In this document: one piece after another, positions 50,134-62,476 of the stretch
Numbering within the stretch: position 1 is the first letter of the stretch
How the letters are laid out: the number at the start of each line of letters is the position of its first letter
Assembly: GCA_942159475.1 (NCBI GenBank)
Contig: OW804102.1
Span: forward strand, 20,402,684 to 20,466,683
From: Sthenelais limicola
Taxonomy: Eukaryota; Annelida; Polychaeta; Phyllodocida; Sigalionidae
Length of the DNA: 64,000 nucleotides
Direction: 5' to 3'
The notes under the pieces: generated by a model
What the model was told of the DNA's origin: nothing
Database searches by the model: none
What the model saw: only the letters and a program-made list of their open reading frames with translations
Position numbers and translations under genes: made by a program

Positions 50134-51592
50134 TTATGCTACTGCAATCGAATCTCTATACACATCTAACAGGGCATATTTCAGTTGTTTATCATCAGTG
50201 ATCGATTTAAGGTTTATAGGTAAATCATTCCAGAAGGATATACCTTCATACATTATTGACCGTTTGTATCTTTCTGTCTTTGGGAATGTCAGCACAATAT
50301 TCGCAGTCATATCCTTATGTAATAACCTCTCTTTGTTTGAAATGTTTTGCTCGACGAGCACAACCGACCGCTATTCTGTAGGAATAGCTTTGCTATGATT
50401 CTCAGATCACGTGACCGGTTGACCCCCCGAGAGGATAAACGTATATATACCGAGACTGTCTTCCGAAGGCCTGTTTTAGTGCTTTATTTTTTTCTGGAAC
50501 TTTCTAACCGATCCCAGAAGCTAGACTCACCCAAGGGCAGCAAAGTTCAAATGGGAACATGTGTTACTTACTGAAGAATTAAAAAGTTATCACTAACCGC
50601 AGATTCGAATCAAGAGCACTCAGCAATGGCCGCCATAATAAACAAGAAGTAGACGGGAAGAAGCAACTACGACTCTAAGCCAATCATATCATCCGATTCG
50701 GTCACGTGACCATGTGCGCAATGACGTCATATATAGTGGCAGGTCGGGGAAGCCCTCCGATCAGAGAAACAAAGCTGACAAAGCCTTTTGCAGGTAGAAA
50801 ATCCGGGATTATCATTTATTCCATTAAAAAGGTAACAAAATATAGATTCTTCTGCTAAAATCTTCGTGTCTGCTGGTTGTTTGGTTGGTTGAACCAATAC
50901 GACCTGAGGAGACAACTCAACATCTGCACGAGAACGGTCGAAGCCATGCCGTAAGGCAAGCAGCTAGAAATAGTTTAGTAATCGGGATTCCCGGCTGGTT
51001 TGCGAGGGCCGTTTTTGCAACGATGCTTCATTTGTATATAAAAACAATATTAGGCGGTCAGATCTGCTGAAATAGTTTTAAAATCAACATCTTTCTAGCG
51101 GTCTACACTTTTCTGGATTCTTTACTTATGTACATCACTAATCATATTTGCCTTCCTACGTAGGTCTAAAGGTAGGAGATTGGTTTCTCGCATCTTGGCA
51201 TTATAGTCTAAACCCTCATTTTGCCCATAAGCAATTCTTAGAGCATATTTATATGATGTCTAGTTTTTTTTACTCAAACCTGTGTTTGTTGTTCCAAAGA
51301 ATGGAGAAGCATATTCACATATCGGAAGAATATAGGTCTTAGATATTAGCATACATAATCTTGAATTCATATACTTTTCCCTCTTCTGTAGTTCCCCAAG
51401 TTTCCAATACACCGTTCTTAAAATACCAGAAACATGTTGGTTTAAGGTTAATTTTTCATCGACTAGACAACCGAGATATTTGAACGTATATACTCTCTTA
51501 ATTCTTATACCATTGCATGTTACCTCAAAACAATTGTTCATTGTTTTTTTATTATTGAAACCGAAGAACTGCATTTTTGGTTTTCTTTTCAT
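50134..51592 (-). mobile_element. Broken LINE fragment with an internal insertion
   Basis: On the minus strand, 51592-51260 encodes RT thumb-like sequence (YTFKYLGCLVDEKLTL), shifts frame, and continues to about 51120 (YALRIAYGQNEG, PLDLRRKAN). The C-terminal end appears only at 50361-50134 (RSIMYEGISFWNDLPINL). The 700-bp gap between them does not read as LINE and is treated as a later insertion. Confidence 0.7.
50375..51115 (+). mobile_element. Insertion in the LINE, possibly a solo LTR
   Basis: This unrelated block separates two parts of one LINE. It contains a promoter-like patch: CACGTGAC motifs, tgacgtca at about 50723 and a TATA-like tatatatagtgg near 50730. It may start tgtagg and end near ctaca, but I find no clear target duplication and no second copy. 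Solo LTR is a guess. Confidence 0.35.
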
Positions 51593-52139
51593 TTATGCTC
51601 AATATGTGAAGTTTCTCTTATTATTTGCGCTTCAATCCATTTAATAACGTTATATATCCACATGCTGGGATTTCTGTTTGTTAGCTCACCTGTTGCTGTT
51701 TCTACACATTTTCTATGTCTAGATCTATAGGTTTTGCCAGTAGCATGTCTCTCGGATCAATAAAACAGGGTAATAATATTAAACACTTGTCAATCTTCTT
51801 ATATTTCTTCCTCAAGAAAGTTCACCGGGCCAATACGTATTGATCTTCTTAATACCACCATGGGAAAGCACACCAGGTCCATTGATAAGCTATCATGTAT
51901 ACTTATACCTGCACATGTAGGGGTTTAGCATCATTCCAAAATAGGCCTAGTCCTCATACTCAGTTAACTCCAGCAAACAATCAAATGACTTGGCTGGGAA
52001 CTGTGTGGGCAGGATGTGATGGTAGGGTAGGAACAGCAGTCCTGACCCCCGTAGCATAAAAAGGTGTGCGGTGTTGGTATCGTACTGGTTCTGTGCCGGT
52101 ACTGTGTTCAATGTTGAATAATAGGCGTTCTGTGCCAGT

Positions 52140-52260
52140 GTGATATCGAAAAGTGACCCTGTCGAAAAGTGACCCGTGGGTCGATTTTGGATGTCGAAAA
52201 TCGACCCATGGGTCACTTTTCGATTGCCACCACATCGAAAAATGACCCACCCATTTATGA
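52140..52260. repeat. Inverted blocks of tcgaaaagtgaccc / gggtcacttttcga
   Basis: Two forward and one reverse copies form hairpins around gacccgtgggtcg and cgacccatgggtc. Similar sequence recurs at about 52742-52826, next to the 39-bp array. Confidence 0.7.
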
Positions 52261-52832
52261 AGAGATATAGAGACATAACTTTTATACCATATTGAGCGTT
52301 CATTTACCAGCAATTATGAAGCTACATGGAGCTAATATAACAACATGGAATGTGTTTTAGCTCCTGAATATTGTCACCCTAAATGTTACACTTATTCACC
52401 TGACCAGTACATTTTCGCGCATGGTCCTGTCATACATAATGTCTACATAAGGTATCATATAGCATGTATACATACCATCGAAAATTAACCCCCTACTTGT
52501 ATGGTATCATTGAATCATACCAGTTTTACTAATACATGATGTATATGGTATCATATATATTTATGTATATAAGCTGTCATTATCTAGGCAAAACTACGTC
52601 CACACCCGCACACATACTTGTACCAAAAACCCCCCCAACCCCCCCCCCCCCCACCCCCCCAACCCCACACACACACATCTACATACAATATCAGGCATCG
52701 TAATATATTATTTCAGAACATTAAGTTAGAAAAGAAGAGGGGGTCGATTTTTGATGGGGTGGGTCACTTTTCGATTGCCGAAAATAGACCCATGGGTCAC
52801 TTTTCGATGGGGGTCACTTTTCGTCATGACAC

Positions 52833-53005
52833 TGGTACTGTGTTCAATGTTGTATAATAGGCGTTCTGTGCCGGTACTGTGTTCAATGTTGTATAATAGG
52901 CGTTCTGTGCCGGTACTGTGTTCAATGTTGTATAATAGGCGTTCTGTGCCGGTACTGTGTTCTATGTTGTATAATAGGCGTTCTGTGTTGGTACTGTGTT
53001 GGCAC
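52833..53005 (+). repeat. Tandem repeat, about 4.5 copies of a 39-bp unit
   Basis: The unit reads ggtactgtgttcaatgttgt then ataataggcgttctgtgcc. A single diverged copy occurs at about 52098-52136, and both stretches lie beside gtcgaaaagtgaccc-type blocks. Open frames here follow from the 39-bp (13-codon) period and are not genes. Confidence 0.85.
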
Positions 53006-54338
53006 GATGTTGGCACGGTATTGGTGCTGTATTGGTTTTGAAATGTGTCCCTGATAAAATTTCCTTAAATGTAATAACACTTGTGTACATAGTTCATGTA
53101 TATTATTATGCATCTTTTGCAAAATGGAATTAATGTTCATGACTATAAATATTTACTTAAGAAATTAAATCAGTTTGAAAACACCTCCAGTACACTTTGG
53201 ACACGCTCCGAGATCCGTGCTGTGTTGGAAATGTGTTGGAGGTGTGTTCAAGTCTCAAAAACACCCCCGAAACCAATCAGAACACCAATCTGGGCACGGC
53301 GTTGAGACGGTTTTCAGTGGTTCTCAAATTATGTAACTGGGGGTAGAGGGAGGCACTGCCGACTGGTTGATTCGAATATAGACCTGTTTATTCATATGGT
53401 TGTTGCTGTCTTACTGTAGAGGATTGTGAGGGAGGTAAACAAATACTACATTTTATAGATCGTCTGCTACAAAGAATAGGAAAATCATGGGTGAATCACT
53501 GGGTCACACTGGATAAGCCAAAAGAGTTAATCTCCATGTTGGAGCACAACATTTAATATGATGGCATAAGATTTCGGATGGCGCCCGAAAAATGTACATT
53601 TCGCTGCTCAACACCTTTTTTAAATAGTAAATTATTAAAAATAAGGCTGACAAATGATAACTACTATGTTTATTTAAATGCATTTGGTACTGCGGTAACA
53701 CAGTAATCACTGAATAAACAACAGATTGTCCATCCTGGAAGTGGTAGTCTATTTCCATTTCCATGATATAGTTTCCTTGTATTGCCAAATTTTGAAAACA
53801 CAATTATCTCTGGCTTTCTCTTTTTCTGTCTGTCTGTCTCGTTCTCTCTCTATATATAAAATAATGGAACAAATGCTGGGATCTACATATACAATCTTGT
53901 AGTCCAGAATGCTGAGGAGCATGCCCATGATGTCTGAGGTGTACCGTTAGGGCGCGCTACGCATCATGATATTCTGATAAGTCAGAGCTATCTGTAGATT
54001 GTCGTGTACGTTCCTTTCTTTCATTATCACTCAAGCGCGAGTGTTGGGGTTTTGATTGTCTGTCGGGATTTTGATTGTCTTTTAACTTGAAATGCTTTCG
54101 AGGAAATTAGAATGAAGATACAGAACTTTATATTTAGATATTCTGCATGGGATATACTCAGCGGTAGTAATTGTATCGATCACTTCAGACGTCCCATAAA
54201 TATATATAGGGCATAGGAGATAATAGCGCTGAATTCAATTCCATGCATAATTTACGATTGGACAGCACAAGTATGAACACTAAAGCACCTCACTATAAAG
54301 TCCCTACACTGTGGCAGGGAAGGGCTCCACTGTGTAGT

Positions 54339-54473
54339 CTATGGAGCACCATGCCACGTGATGTCAGCACCCTTCTCCAGGCTGTCTGTGTGTCGGTTCA
54401 TATGGATGATGTCCCACTTCCTCATCCAGGGTCCAGCTATAGTGGTGTCCTCTACATTCAGCTCAGGAACGAA
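54339..54473 (-). CDS. PhyH-family gene exon 9 (C-terminus)
   Basis: It encodes FVPELNVEDTTIAGPWM, MNRHTDSLEKG and ends WHGAP with a TAG stop. Acceptor is ttatattag and phase 0. Confidence 0.85.
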   Translation of the reverse strand, partial: FVPELNVEDTTIAGPWMRKWDIIHMNRHTDSLEKGADITWHGAP

Positions 54474-57400
54474 CTAATATAAAACAAACAGGCTGAGGTT
54501 AGAACAATAAAGTGAAATAATAAAGGTAGGTTCCGTGAAATAAGGTTAGTCAGACATGTGACTTCAACAGAAATCTACACTAAAGATTCTTTGTACAAAC
54601 AAATTAGCGGAATATTAATGCACTGTAGATGAATGCATGGTAAACCACTCTTAGTGGTCTCAAAAATTCCTCTCATCATAATTTGCAATGCACTATCTGA
54701 GAGAGCTCTTGCGTCTCTTACGTTGACCAATATCCATAGTCATGGAAATCTGTATTGGAATGTTCGGGGATACCAACAGAAAGGCGTGATTGTTCTAATG
54801 GCTTACACATTAACACTCACATTACACATTCCTTCTATTATGATCTTAATCTTAACATCTGCAAATTTGGGGTAGCTCATACAGAAGTGTCTACACAAAA
54901 ATAGCAGTTTTGTCAATGGGCAGTGAATATATTGAGTGGTTCAAGGAGGGAAAGGCTTTAGTAATTTCCTATGTGTGTACCTCTGCTTGTTGGGAAGGAC
55001 AAGTGATATGAAAATTCCCAGAGAAACATAACTGATACTACATTGGACCTAAGGAATTCCCTAGCTAGCAGCTATTTTTCCTTACTTAACAGTTGGTAAG
55101 GAATTGTTTATGGAAGGAGCAGCCTACACACACAATGCATTTTACCGTAGAAATTTCCCACTGAAGTAAAGGGGAAAATATAGGAATTCACACAAAGAAA
55201 TTCCTTCTCTTAGCTTACACAACAGGGCCCAGGGGACTTGAGACTGATGAAAATCAGTATAGTTGAGCTTGGCCGGTAGGAGGAGGCTCTGACTAGCCAA
55301 AGCTGACCGTCTGACAGAAAGCATCGAACCTGACCCTGTCATGTATGGCCCCAAACCGAAATGGACTGCCAGAGGCAAGTAAGACAAGAAATACAGAAAT
55401 AGGGAGTCAAAAAAGGAAGAGCTATCTGAACAAAAAAGATTAACCTTCTCTAGGTATGCCTTCTGCTGCTCATGCCTGTCCACTTTATCAAAGCCGTCCC
55501 AGTCTATGTCTACAGGACCCTCAGAGGAGCGCATGGCTACTCCCGCTTTGAGACCGTAGAAGCCCACAGGCTTGTCTGCCCTCTGCCACCTCAGGTCCAG
55601 ACTCCAGCGCACCTGCTGGCTCAGGTTGTTCAGGCTGAAACATAGAACACACATTATATATACAATCATTATGCGCGGGTTAAAGCTGCAGGCTCAGCTA
55701 AATCGACCAAATATAGTTCATTAAATTCTTACTGAAAGCTGGTATCAGCCCGTCCAAACTAACCCCTTGCATGCAGGCATCTGATATTGAGTGAATGGCC
55801 TGATACCTCTCCTTCTAGTTTACCACATTATCATTTAAATGATCAGACTGCTTTATTACCTGTGATGTGGGATCATGTTGTTAAGCAGTAGCATACCACC
55901 ATAAGGCACCTCACATAGAACCACATCCCGCTCCACACTCACATCTGCATAAATATTATAATATGTAAACCTTAGCAACTTCTAAATACACAAACAATCA
56001 ATAACACGGCGATTTGGACACAATCAGAAATGTTTCGTCACTTCCTGAGGTAATAAATATTGTACTTCATGTCCCTCTCCTGATGCAACATGGGTACACC
56101 TTCATTGCATATTGTATCACACTGGCAGGGAACTGGCTTTAGCATTGGCTCATTGTACAAATGAGGAGTTCTATTATTATCATTATTATTATTATCATCA
56201 TTCCAAGTTAGACCGTTCCAAGGTCTTCTCTTAGTGCCTTCAACAGGATCGTTGACTCAACCTCAGGGCGGGAAAAAGAGGACATGTGCGCTCAGGTCCG
56301 AAAGTAGTTCCAGAGAACACTATGTTACTTCCTGTTCATTTTGTCAAAAAGGTTTGCCGGATACTTTCACTTATAATCCAACCTCTACCAACTGGATTTA
56401 CAACATGAAAACAGATTCTAAGAGGGAAGTGTTCAATCCATAGGTCGTATCATTTTTATAATTCTACAAAGATTAGTTCATTTAGATTCAGCCTTTTGAA
56501 CATTTGCCAATCCTTTTCCGTCTAAATCACCTTCTATCAACTAGATTAACAAAATAAAAACAGATTCTAAAGGAGAATTGTTAGGTCTGTGTGTCTTATT
56601 ATCTTGGTAATTTTCTGATAATTAATTCAATTCGATTTAGCTGCTCGAACACAGCCAAAAAGACACGGCAAAGACGACAGTTCCAACCTGCCTGACAACA
56701 GCTTGTCAATTTTAGGCAAAAGAGTTCCATATTTTCATCAAGATTTCGTCATCAAAATCGATTTTGATAAGTTAATGAATAACAGAGTTGTTTGTTTGGG
56801 CTTAAAAAAGATTTAGTTCCCTGAATAACTTCGTTGTTATCACTTTTTTAACAACTGTATGATGATTATTAAGATCTTAGTAAATTATTAATTAACACAG
56901 CCGAGTAGATTCAGGTCTCACCAAGTGATTTCTCCATTTCTTCATCTTCAAGCATGACGTACCACGTGCCTCCATAGCAGCAGCCATGTTTAGCCACCCG
57001 TCCTGTCCTGTGTCCGCCACTCACCACCTGAACATAAGAACAATAGTAATAGGTCACATATCACCAACACACATTGACACATCGCATGGATCGGACATCT
57101 GGCATATCCCCATGTACCGTGTTAATAAACTTGTGTATTTATTCTCAATCAGATTATACATACATTATTCTGTACCAGAATTTCTACAGTGCATACAGTT
57201 ATTCTTCCACTAGTTACTTAGTGAAACCAAGAAAACCAAGAAAACTGCATTACCCCATCCAATATGGCGAATGTGAACGTCCTTGGCGACACTTCCCATG
57301 TCCCTGACAACGTCAGAGATAAGTAAGAGAGATAAGGAGAGAGAGGAGAGGGAGGGGGTGGGAGAAAAGATGGAGGCAGAGGAGGAAGGGAGAAAGAAGA

Positions 57401-60400
57401 AGAGGGAAGGGGGAGCGGAGAGGGATTGGGGAGGGAGAAGAAGGGGGAAGGGGGAGGGGAGAGAGTAAACGAGGGGAGAGAAAGAGAGACAGAAAGTGAA
57501 CGAAAAGAGGAGCGGGGGAGAGGGCGTGGAGAAAGAGGAAGAAAGAGAAGTGGAGGAAAAGGGAGAGAGGAAGAGGGTGAAGAATGTTTAACAGTTCCTA
57601 CCCATTCTTGGCCATACCTTCTATAGTGAAGAGAACCGACCTGTTCTTAGTCATCAGTTATCGACTACCTCGGCAAAACTTCCATGGGGGAGAGTATGCT
57701 TTTGCATTATTAGTACTTGAGGTCATTTTCATGTATTTTTATTTTGATCAAAATGAGTTTTAGTTCAATGCAATCGCAACTTTTTCCTCATGGGAGTTTG
57801 ATGCGTTGGTTTAAAGTGGTAGTGGATAGTAGGCTTTAGGGACTGTTCACAATTAACCACTGGGGGGGGGGGGGGGGAGGAGGAGGAAACTTTCTGAGGA
57901 ATTCTTGAGCCCCCACTAAAGTCTTGTGCAAAATTTCTTGGCCTCCCCTTGAAAGTTTGTGCAAAATTTACTGCCCCCCTCCTGCACAAAAAAGGTGCCC
58001 CCTGAAAATTCTTCTCTCCCCCACTCCCTCAGTGGTTAAAAATGAACAGTCCCTTATAGCGACCTTATCATGCACACTTGGTGTATTGGTGATACCTGTG
58101 CTATATATTCATGCTTGATATTCATGTTGTTGAAACTTTGTACCCACAATTTAAGACCAAAACAAGAATCAAAGCACTCGTCGGAAGACCTGATCATTCC
58201 GGAAACTGTTTATTCAGAATCGAATTACCTTTTGTGAGAAAACATCAGCAAAAAAAAGAATTCTTGAATTGAATTGAATTGAATGGAATATATATAGATC
58301 TATATTTATAGCACAAATGCTCTCACCTCCATGCATCCATTTTCCTTTGTGGCATCCAGGAGAGGGATCCAGGCCGTGGTCTGCATCACGTCGTATGAAT
58401 CGTTATCAAGGTAGGCAACATCTGTTGATGATAAGGTGTATCATATCTATTAATAATGTGTTACCATATCAGTCATAAGCCGGAATAGAGGGGAGATATA
58501 TACCCGGTAATGTATACAAGTTTACAAGAACCGATAGCAAACTAAACAAGGCTAGCTCGAATATCAGCAGGCCAGAAGTTGAATATGGACATTACCAATG
58601 AACATGAATTATCACGGTGAAAACCATATTAAAGGCAATAATGATGTGTTTCAGGAAAATGAGTTACAAGTCGCAAAATGGATATTTTTCAACGTGTTAT
58701 ATTCACAAGATCTCTTTGTAGGAATGTTCTCATTTTTGATATGTCTAACGCCGGACGAGATATAAATAATAAATACATGTACCAAAACAGTGTATTAAAT
58801 AATTTTTGCATTTCTAAGGTCATCTTATAGAGTATATTTAGCTACGTCACTAGTAAACATCCACTCAGAAATAAAAAATATCAAACTTAATATATAGAAT
58901 TACCACTAGCATTGGAATCGGCTTGATCTCATTTATTCAAAGATAATGTCTCAAAATCCACTTTTTGCAACTTGTGACTCATTTTTCTAAAACACATCAC
59001 TTAGTAGATAGAAGGCCAATAAATAGAAGTTTTAAAGTATACACATTCCACTGCTTTATATAATATATATGCTTGCTCACAGAAGCGAATATAATATTCA
59101 TTACATTTAAATCTATACCTTGATGCCATGGGACTGTGGTGGCTTCATTTTGTGGTGTTTTAGTTCTTAGGTTCCACACTGGGTGGCCCATGATGTCCTT
59201 TGTGCCCAGTAATTGCTCGTTCATGTTAAGGAGACGCTCATTCGACCACAGCGCCCTAAACGACTGAAATTGGTATTATTAATAATGATAATGTTTCAGC
59301 TAGTTCCGATCAAAGTAAACACAAGCTCTGGCTCTGGCACTATTCATTACCAACACTCTTCACCCCAACTTCAAAGGATTTTGCTGACTTCTTTAGAATT
59401 AGAATGATGACCCTATAGCCTACCCCAAGTGGGACTTGAATTCATTTAATATGAGCAGGGAACTAACACACACTCTATAAATCTGACCTTATATCGCCTT
59501 TTTAGAGTTAAGAGAACACAATGTTCTTTATTACTTTACTTTACTTTGCTTGTTGTTTTAGGTGGACACTTTAGGTAGCAAATCCATACAAGTTATACGA
59601 ACAGAAATCTAATCACATTAGGAATTCGCTGTTAGAAATGTAGAAGGTTGTGTCTTTGTACTTTAACTTCACTTTCATTGAGCATGATATCAGTCATTAA
59701 TAAATACCCAGTAGGGACTGAGATTTTAAAGCAGAAGGACATCTTTACATCATTGTCAGCTATTGTCTATAATACTAACTATATTACAAGACTAACCCAT
59801 CTACAATTTCATTATATATCTGTACTGTGACTTCAATTGATTTTCGGTAGCCAAGGAAAGGGTCGTTACCCAACCGTGTGGTAGGTCACTGGCACTCTGA
59901 CGAACACTGAGTGTACCACTCGGTCGGGAGGGGGTAAACAATGAACAAATCTGGAAAAAGTACTTACAGGAGGTAAAATTCCATATTTATGAAGGATTAT
60001 ATTGGCGCCAGGGTAATCCTCCTCCAATTTTGTCAACCTCTCAAAAAGTCCTAAATCTGCGTACAGGTCTGAAAACAGAATCGAAGTATAAAATAATGGC
60101 TGCGTTTTCATCGCAATGTCCTGTTCAATATCATACATATTTCTTATCATTCGCGCCTGAAATCAATTCATCGTGAGTGCGAAGATTCTTTCTTAGATGT
60201 TTTCTCTTTCATAAAGCAGTGCTGGACTTATCGATGGGAGTCCAAATTGGACTGTTCATTAATCGTGTATTGGTAAAATAACTTTTGTGCACGAAGGTTG
60301 ATCAACTTTATGTAATATTGTATGACAAAAAACAACTGAACTAGAAGACCTACTGAGGGTATATATTCCAGGTATAGGGTAGGCTAGGGATACGACTTTT

Positions 60401-62370
60401 AAGGATATATAATAGGGATATCACAATTTTCCTCGGTTGGCGCACCATAATCAATTTCATTATTTTACAATAAGTACAATTGTTTTATACATAGGCGAAT
60501 TACTTTGATTAACTTAACGTTTCGTATATTCAAATTGATAAAATTTTAATTTTGCCTAAAATGTGAAGCATGAAGTGTAATTCGGTGCATTCTGTTGAGT
60601 TTTGATACAGTTTTCAATCACAACTAACTGTTATCGTATCTCTTGGGTATTTCCATCGTGCTATAATAGGACAACCACAAGATAACAACCACAATATATG
60701 GCCCACAATACATGGTTAACATAAAGAGGATATTGGTATAGGTGTCGGTATAAATTAATTATTGTTCTAACTGATACCCCACCTGTATGTGGGTCAGGTC
60801 TTCAAAAAATGCATAATTAGCAGCTCTACACATTTAGTAAATTCTGCTAAATTAGACCGAAATGGGATCAATACTAGACATATCTGAGTATATATTTGGT
60901 ATTGTGTTGGTTATGAATATCATTTTGGCAATGGTGAACTGTGTATTGAACCTCACTTCTGTCTTGAATTTGGGATATTTAAAAAAATGGTGAAGGCGAA
61001 TTGTACATTTTCGGACGATCTGACCCATATATATGAACTTGTGACACAAACCCTTTGTTTTCTTGGCAGCGAATAGTTTCTGTGCCAATTCATCGACAAG
61101 ACCCTCTACATCTTTCCTCACTGGACCAAGTTCCCTCTCTTTGTCAAAATAGTTCTCGATGATGACATATCCCTGAATGAAATGAAGCAATTAATTCTCA
61201 TGAAATTGTCTATAGGTCATCAGTAGGCTACTGGTACGACTATCCAAGTACAACACATTGGGAATTAGTAGCTAGATTGCATCATTACGAGCATATACCG
61301 CCTCTAATCGAATATATATATATGTTGTTGAAATAGGGAGTTTCTGCAAGCAAACTCAATTACGTAACCGTATCCGTATCTTTTTTTGTAAATTACATCG
61401 CATTTTTATATATTAATTTAAAATTATAAAAAATAAATTGTGAAATGAAACATTTTGCTTGATATGTTACGTTACGTTTTCCCGGCCATGTTTTGCTGAA
61501 CCCTTTTCTTTTTAATGTACGTTTGTACATTAGAATTTCGGATACGTTTAGATTTACGTATAGGTTAGACTTGCTGAACCTCGCTAACATCTTTATTCAG
61601 GCTGGTCGGGTTCACTTTTTCCGAAACAAAGTATTTATAAGGGGAATATATGCATTTCCGGGTACCAGATATTCCCGTATGTGCCTAACATTATAGATAG
61701 ACACAATTAATTCCGTATAGGATCCCAGTAGGGAATTTAGTTAGCTTTAAATAATTATCATATCAATATAATCACGGATTAGAAATATAAGGATGAGAAA
61801 TAAGATACACGGTTGTCAAGAACATACCCGAATACTAATACCTGTACAGTTCATTTCATTTGTATGAAAGTATGTTGAATACAATTGTGGATGATTAACT
61901 GATTACAATACACAATTATATTTGTTCTACTTGTTTCAGCACATGGGTCGGATCTTTAGAAAATGTACAATCGGCAGATCTACATATTTAGTAAATTCTA
62001 CTAAATTAGACTGAGCAATTGTCAATACTAGGTATATCTGAGTATATTTGGTAATACCTTGGTACCAATAATCTCTTTGGTCATGTTGAACTCTATTTTG
62101 AACCTCATTTTTACCTTAAATTTCGATTATTTGAGAGGATTGGTGGAGACGAATTGTACATATTCTGGTGATTTCACCCATATATATGTCAAAACTTACT
62201 CTTAAAGATAGAGTAAGGTGTGACAAAGCGGGCTGGGTCAGACTTACCTTCTCAAAGAACTGTTTCAGTTGGTCGGCGTTTAGTTGTCCTGGTTTCCATT
62301 TAGTGGGCTGGCTGTCAGGCACCTTGGTAAAGAGTTTAACCCTCTCCTGCGATGGCTCCCCGCTCTCCAT
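54339..62370 (-). CDS. Phytanoyl-CoA dioxygenase (PhyH) family protein, 9 exons, 366 aa
   Basis: Exons 62248-62370, 61052-61172, 59968-60068, 59119-59263, 58327-58421, 56922-57027, 55860-55944, 55445-55634 and 54339-54473 join in perfect phase. It is a 2-oxoglutarate/Fe(II) oxygenase of the PhyH family. HPVWNLRTKTP precedes WHQD, so His162 and Asp164 form the HxD half of the iron site, split by an intron. TAWIPLLDATKENGCMEVV is the conserved core strand and GGHR is the SGSH-like turn. His257 and Arg268 (RWSLDLRW) supply the distal iron ligand and the 2OG salt bridge. The HxD-His and His-Arg spacings fit the family. The substrate is unknown. The last ~70 residues (IDWDGFDKV, WDIIHMNRH) extend beyond the minimal domain. 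There is no obvious PTS1 or signal peptide. The start is the first in-frame ATG; the frame stays open upstream without another ATG. Confidence 0.92.
55445..55634 (-). CDS. PhyH-family gene exon 8
   Basis: It encodes LNNLSQQVRWSLDLRWQ with the 2OG-binding Arg, then KPVGFYGLKAG and a charged helix. Phase is 2-0; donor gttaat is weak. Confidence 0.9.
55860..55944 (-). CDS. PhyH-family gene exon 7
   Basis: It encodes VLCEVPYGGMLLLNNMIPHH and carries the distal iron-ligand His. Phase is 1-2. Confidence 0.9.
56922..57027 (-). CDS. PhyH-family gene exon 6
   Basis: It encodes VVSGGHRTGRVAKHG and TWYVMLEDEE. The GGHR turn follows the core strand. Phase is 0-1. Confidence 0.9.
57305..57590 (+). repeat. 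Polypurine tract, about 285 bp
   Basis: A GA-rich plus strand (gagaggag, gggaggg, agaagaggg) in the PhyH-gene intron between exons 6 and 5. Confidence 0.85.
57837..58056. mobile_element. MITE family B, copy 6
   Basis: Ends tagggactgttcacaattaa and aaaatgaacagtccctta, with a G run at about 57862-57878. It lies in a PhyH-gene intron. Confidence 0.75.
58327..58421 (-). CDS. PhyH-family gene exon 5
   Basis: It begins with the metal-ligand Asp (DVAYLDND), then TTAWIPLLDATKENGCME. Phase is 1-0. Confidence 0.93.
58642..59000. mobile_element. MITE family A, copy 5
   Basis: Both ends are clear: tgatgtgtttcaggaaaatg on the left and cttgtgactcatttttctaa on the right. It lies in a PhyH-gene intron. 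Confidence 0.8.
59119..59263 (-). CDS. PhyH-family gene exon 4
   Basis: It encodes ALWSNERLL, MGHPVWNLRTKTP and VPWHQ, ending just before the Asp of the iron-binding HxD. Phase is 0-1. Confidence 0.93.
59968..60068 (-). CDS. PhyH-family gene exon 3
   Basis: It encodes DLYADLGLFERLTKL and ends ILHKYGILPP. Phase is 1-0 with donor gtaagt. Confidence 0.85.
60787..61030. mobile_element. MITE family D, copy 2
   Basis: Ends atgtgggtcaggtcttcaaa and ttttcggacgatctgaccca. It lies 21 bp from the donor of PhyH-gene exon 2. Confidence 0.75.
61052..61172 (-). CDS. PhyH-family gene exon 2
   Basis: GYVIIENYFDKEREL is the first family strand, followed by a helix ending AAKKTK. Donor is gtttgt, a non-consensus GT site. 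A family D MITE ends about 21 bp into the intron. Confidence 0.88.
61942..62182. mobile_element. MITE family D, copy 3
   Basis: Ends atgggtcggatctttagaaa and tattctggtgatttcaccca, with internal tatatctgagtatatttggt. Confidence 0.75.
62248..62370 (-). CDS. PhyH-family gene exon 1
   Basis: ATG followed by ESGEPSQERVKLFTKV and a helix LNADQLKQFFEK, the usual PhyH N-terminal helix that precedes GYVII. Donor is gtaagt. Confidence 0.85.
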
Positions 62371-62476
62371 CTTGCTCTCTTGGCCTCCGTGGGTGCAACT
62401 GGAACAGGGCCACAACCTTAGTGTATCATGTAGCTTTGTGTGTGACAGTCTGAAGCCTATTATCTTATCTCTACTT

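Larger units (their letters stand above)
48650..54330. other. Intergenic, repeat-rich; no gene
   Basis: Between the WSC-PAN stop and the PhyH stop. Apart from the MITE at 49493, the broken LINE and the repeats near 52-53 kb, I see a T run at about 49439-49454 and a C run at about 52628-52651. No coding exon is supported. Confidence 0.5.

Noticed and set aside
52618..52680. Pro/His-rich frame
   Set aside because: Encoded by a C homopolymer and CA repeat.
52726..53041. Repetitive open frames on both strands
   Set aside because: The 39-bp unit is 13 codons, so any stop-free frame stays open. Not a gene.
57283..57626. Glu/Arg/Lys-rich frames
   Set aside because: Simple-sequence GA tract in an intron.
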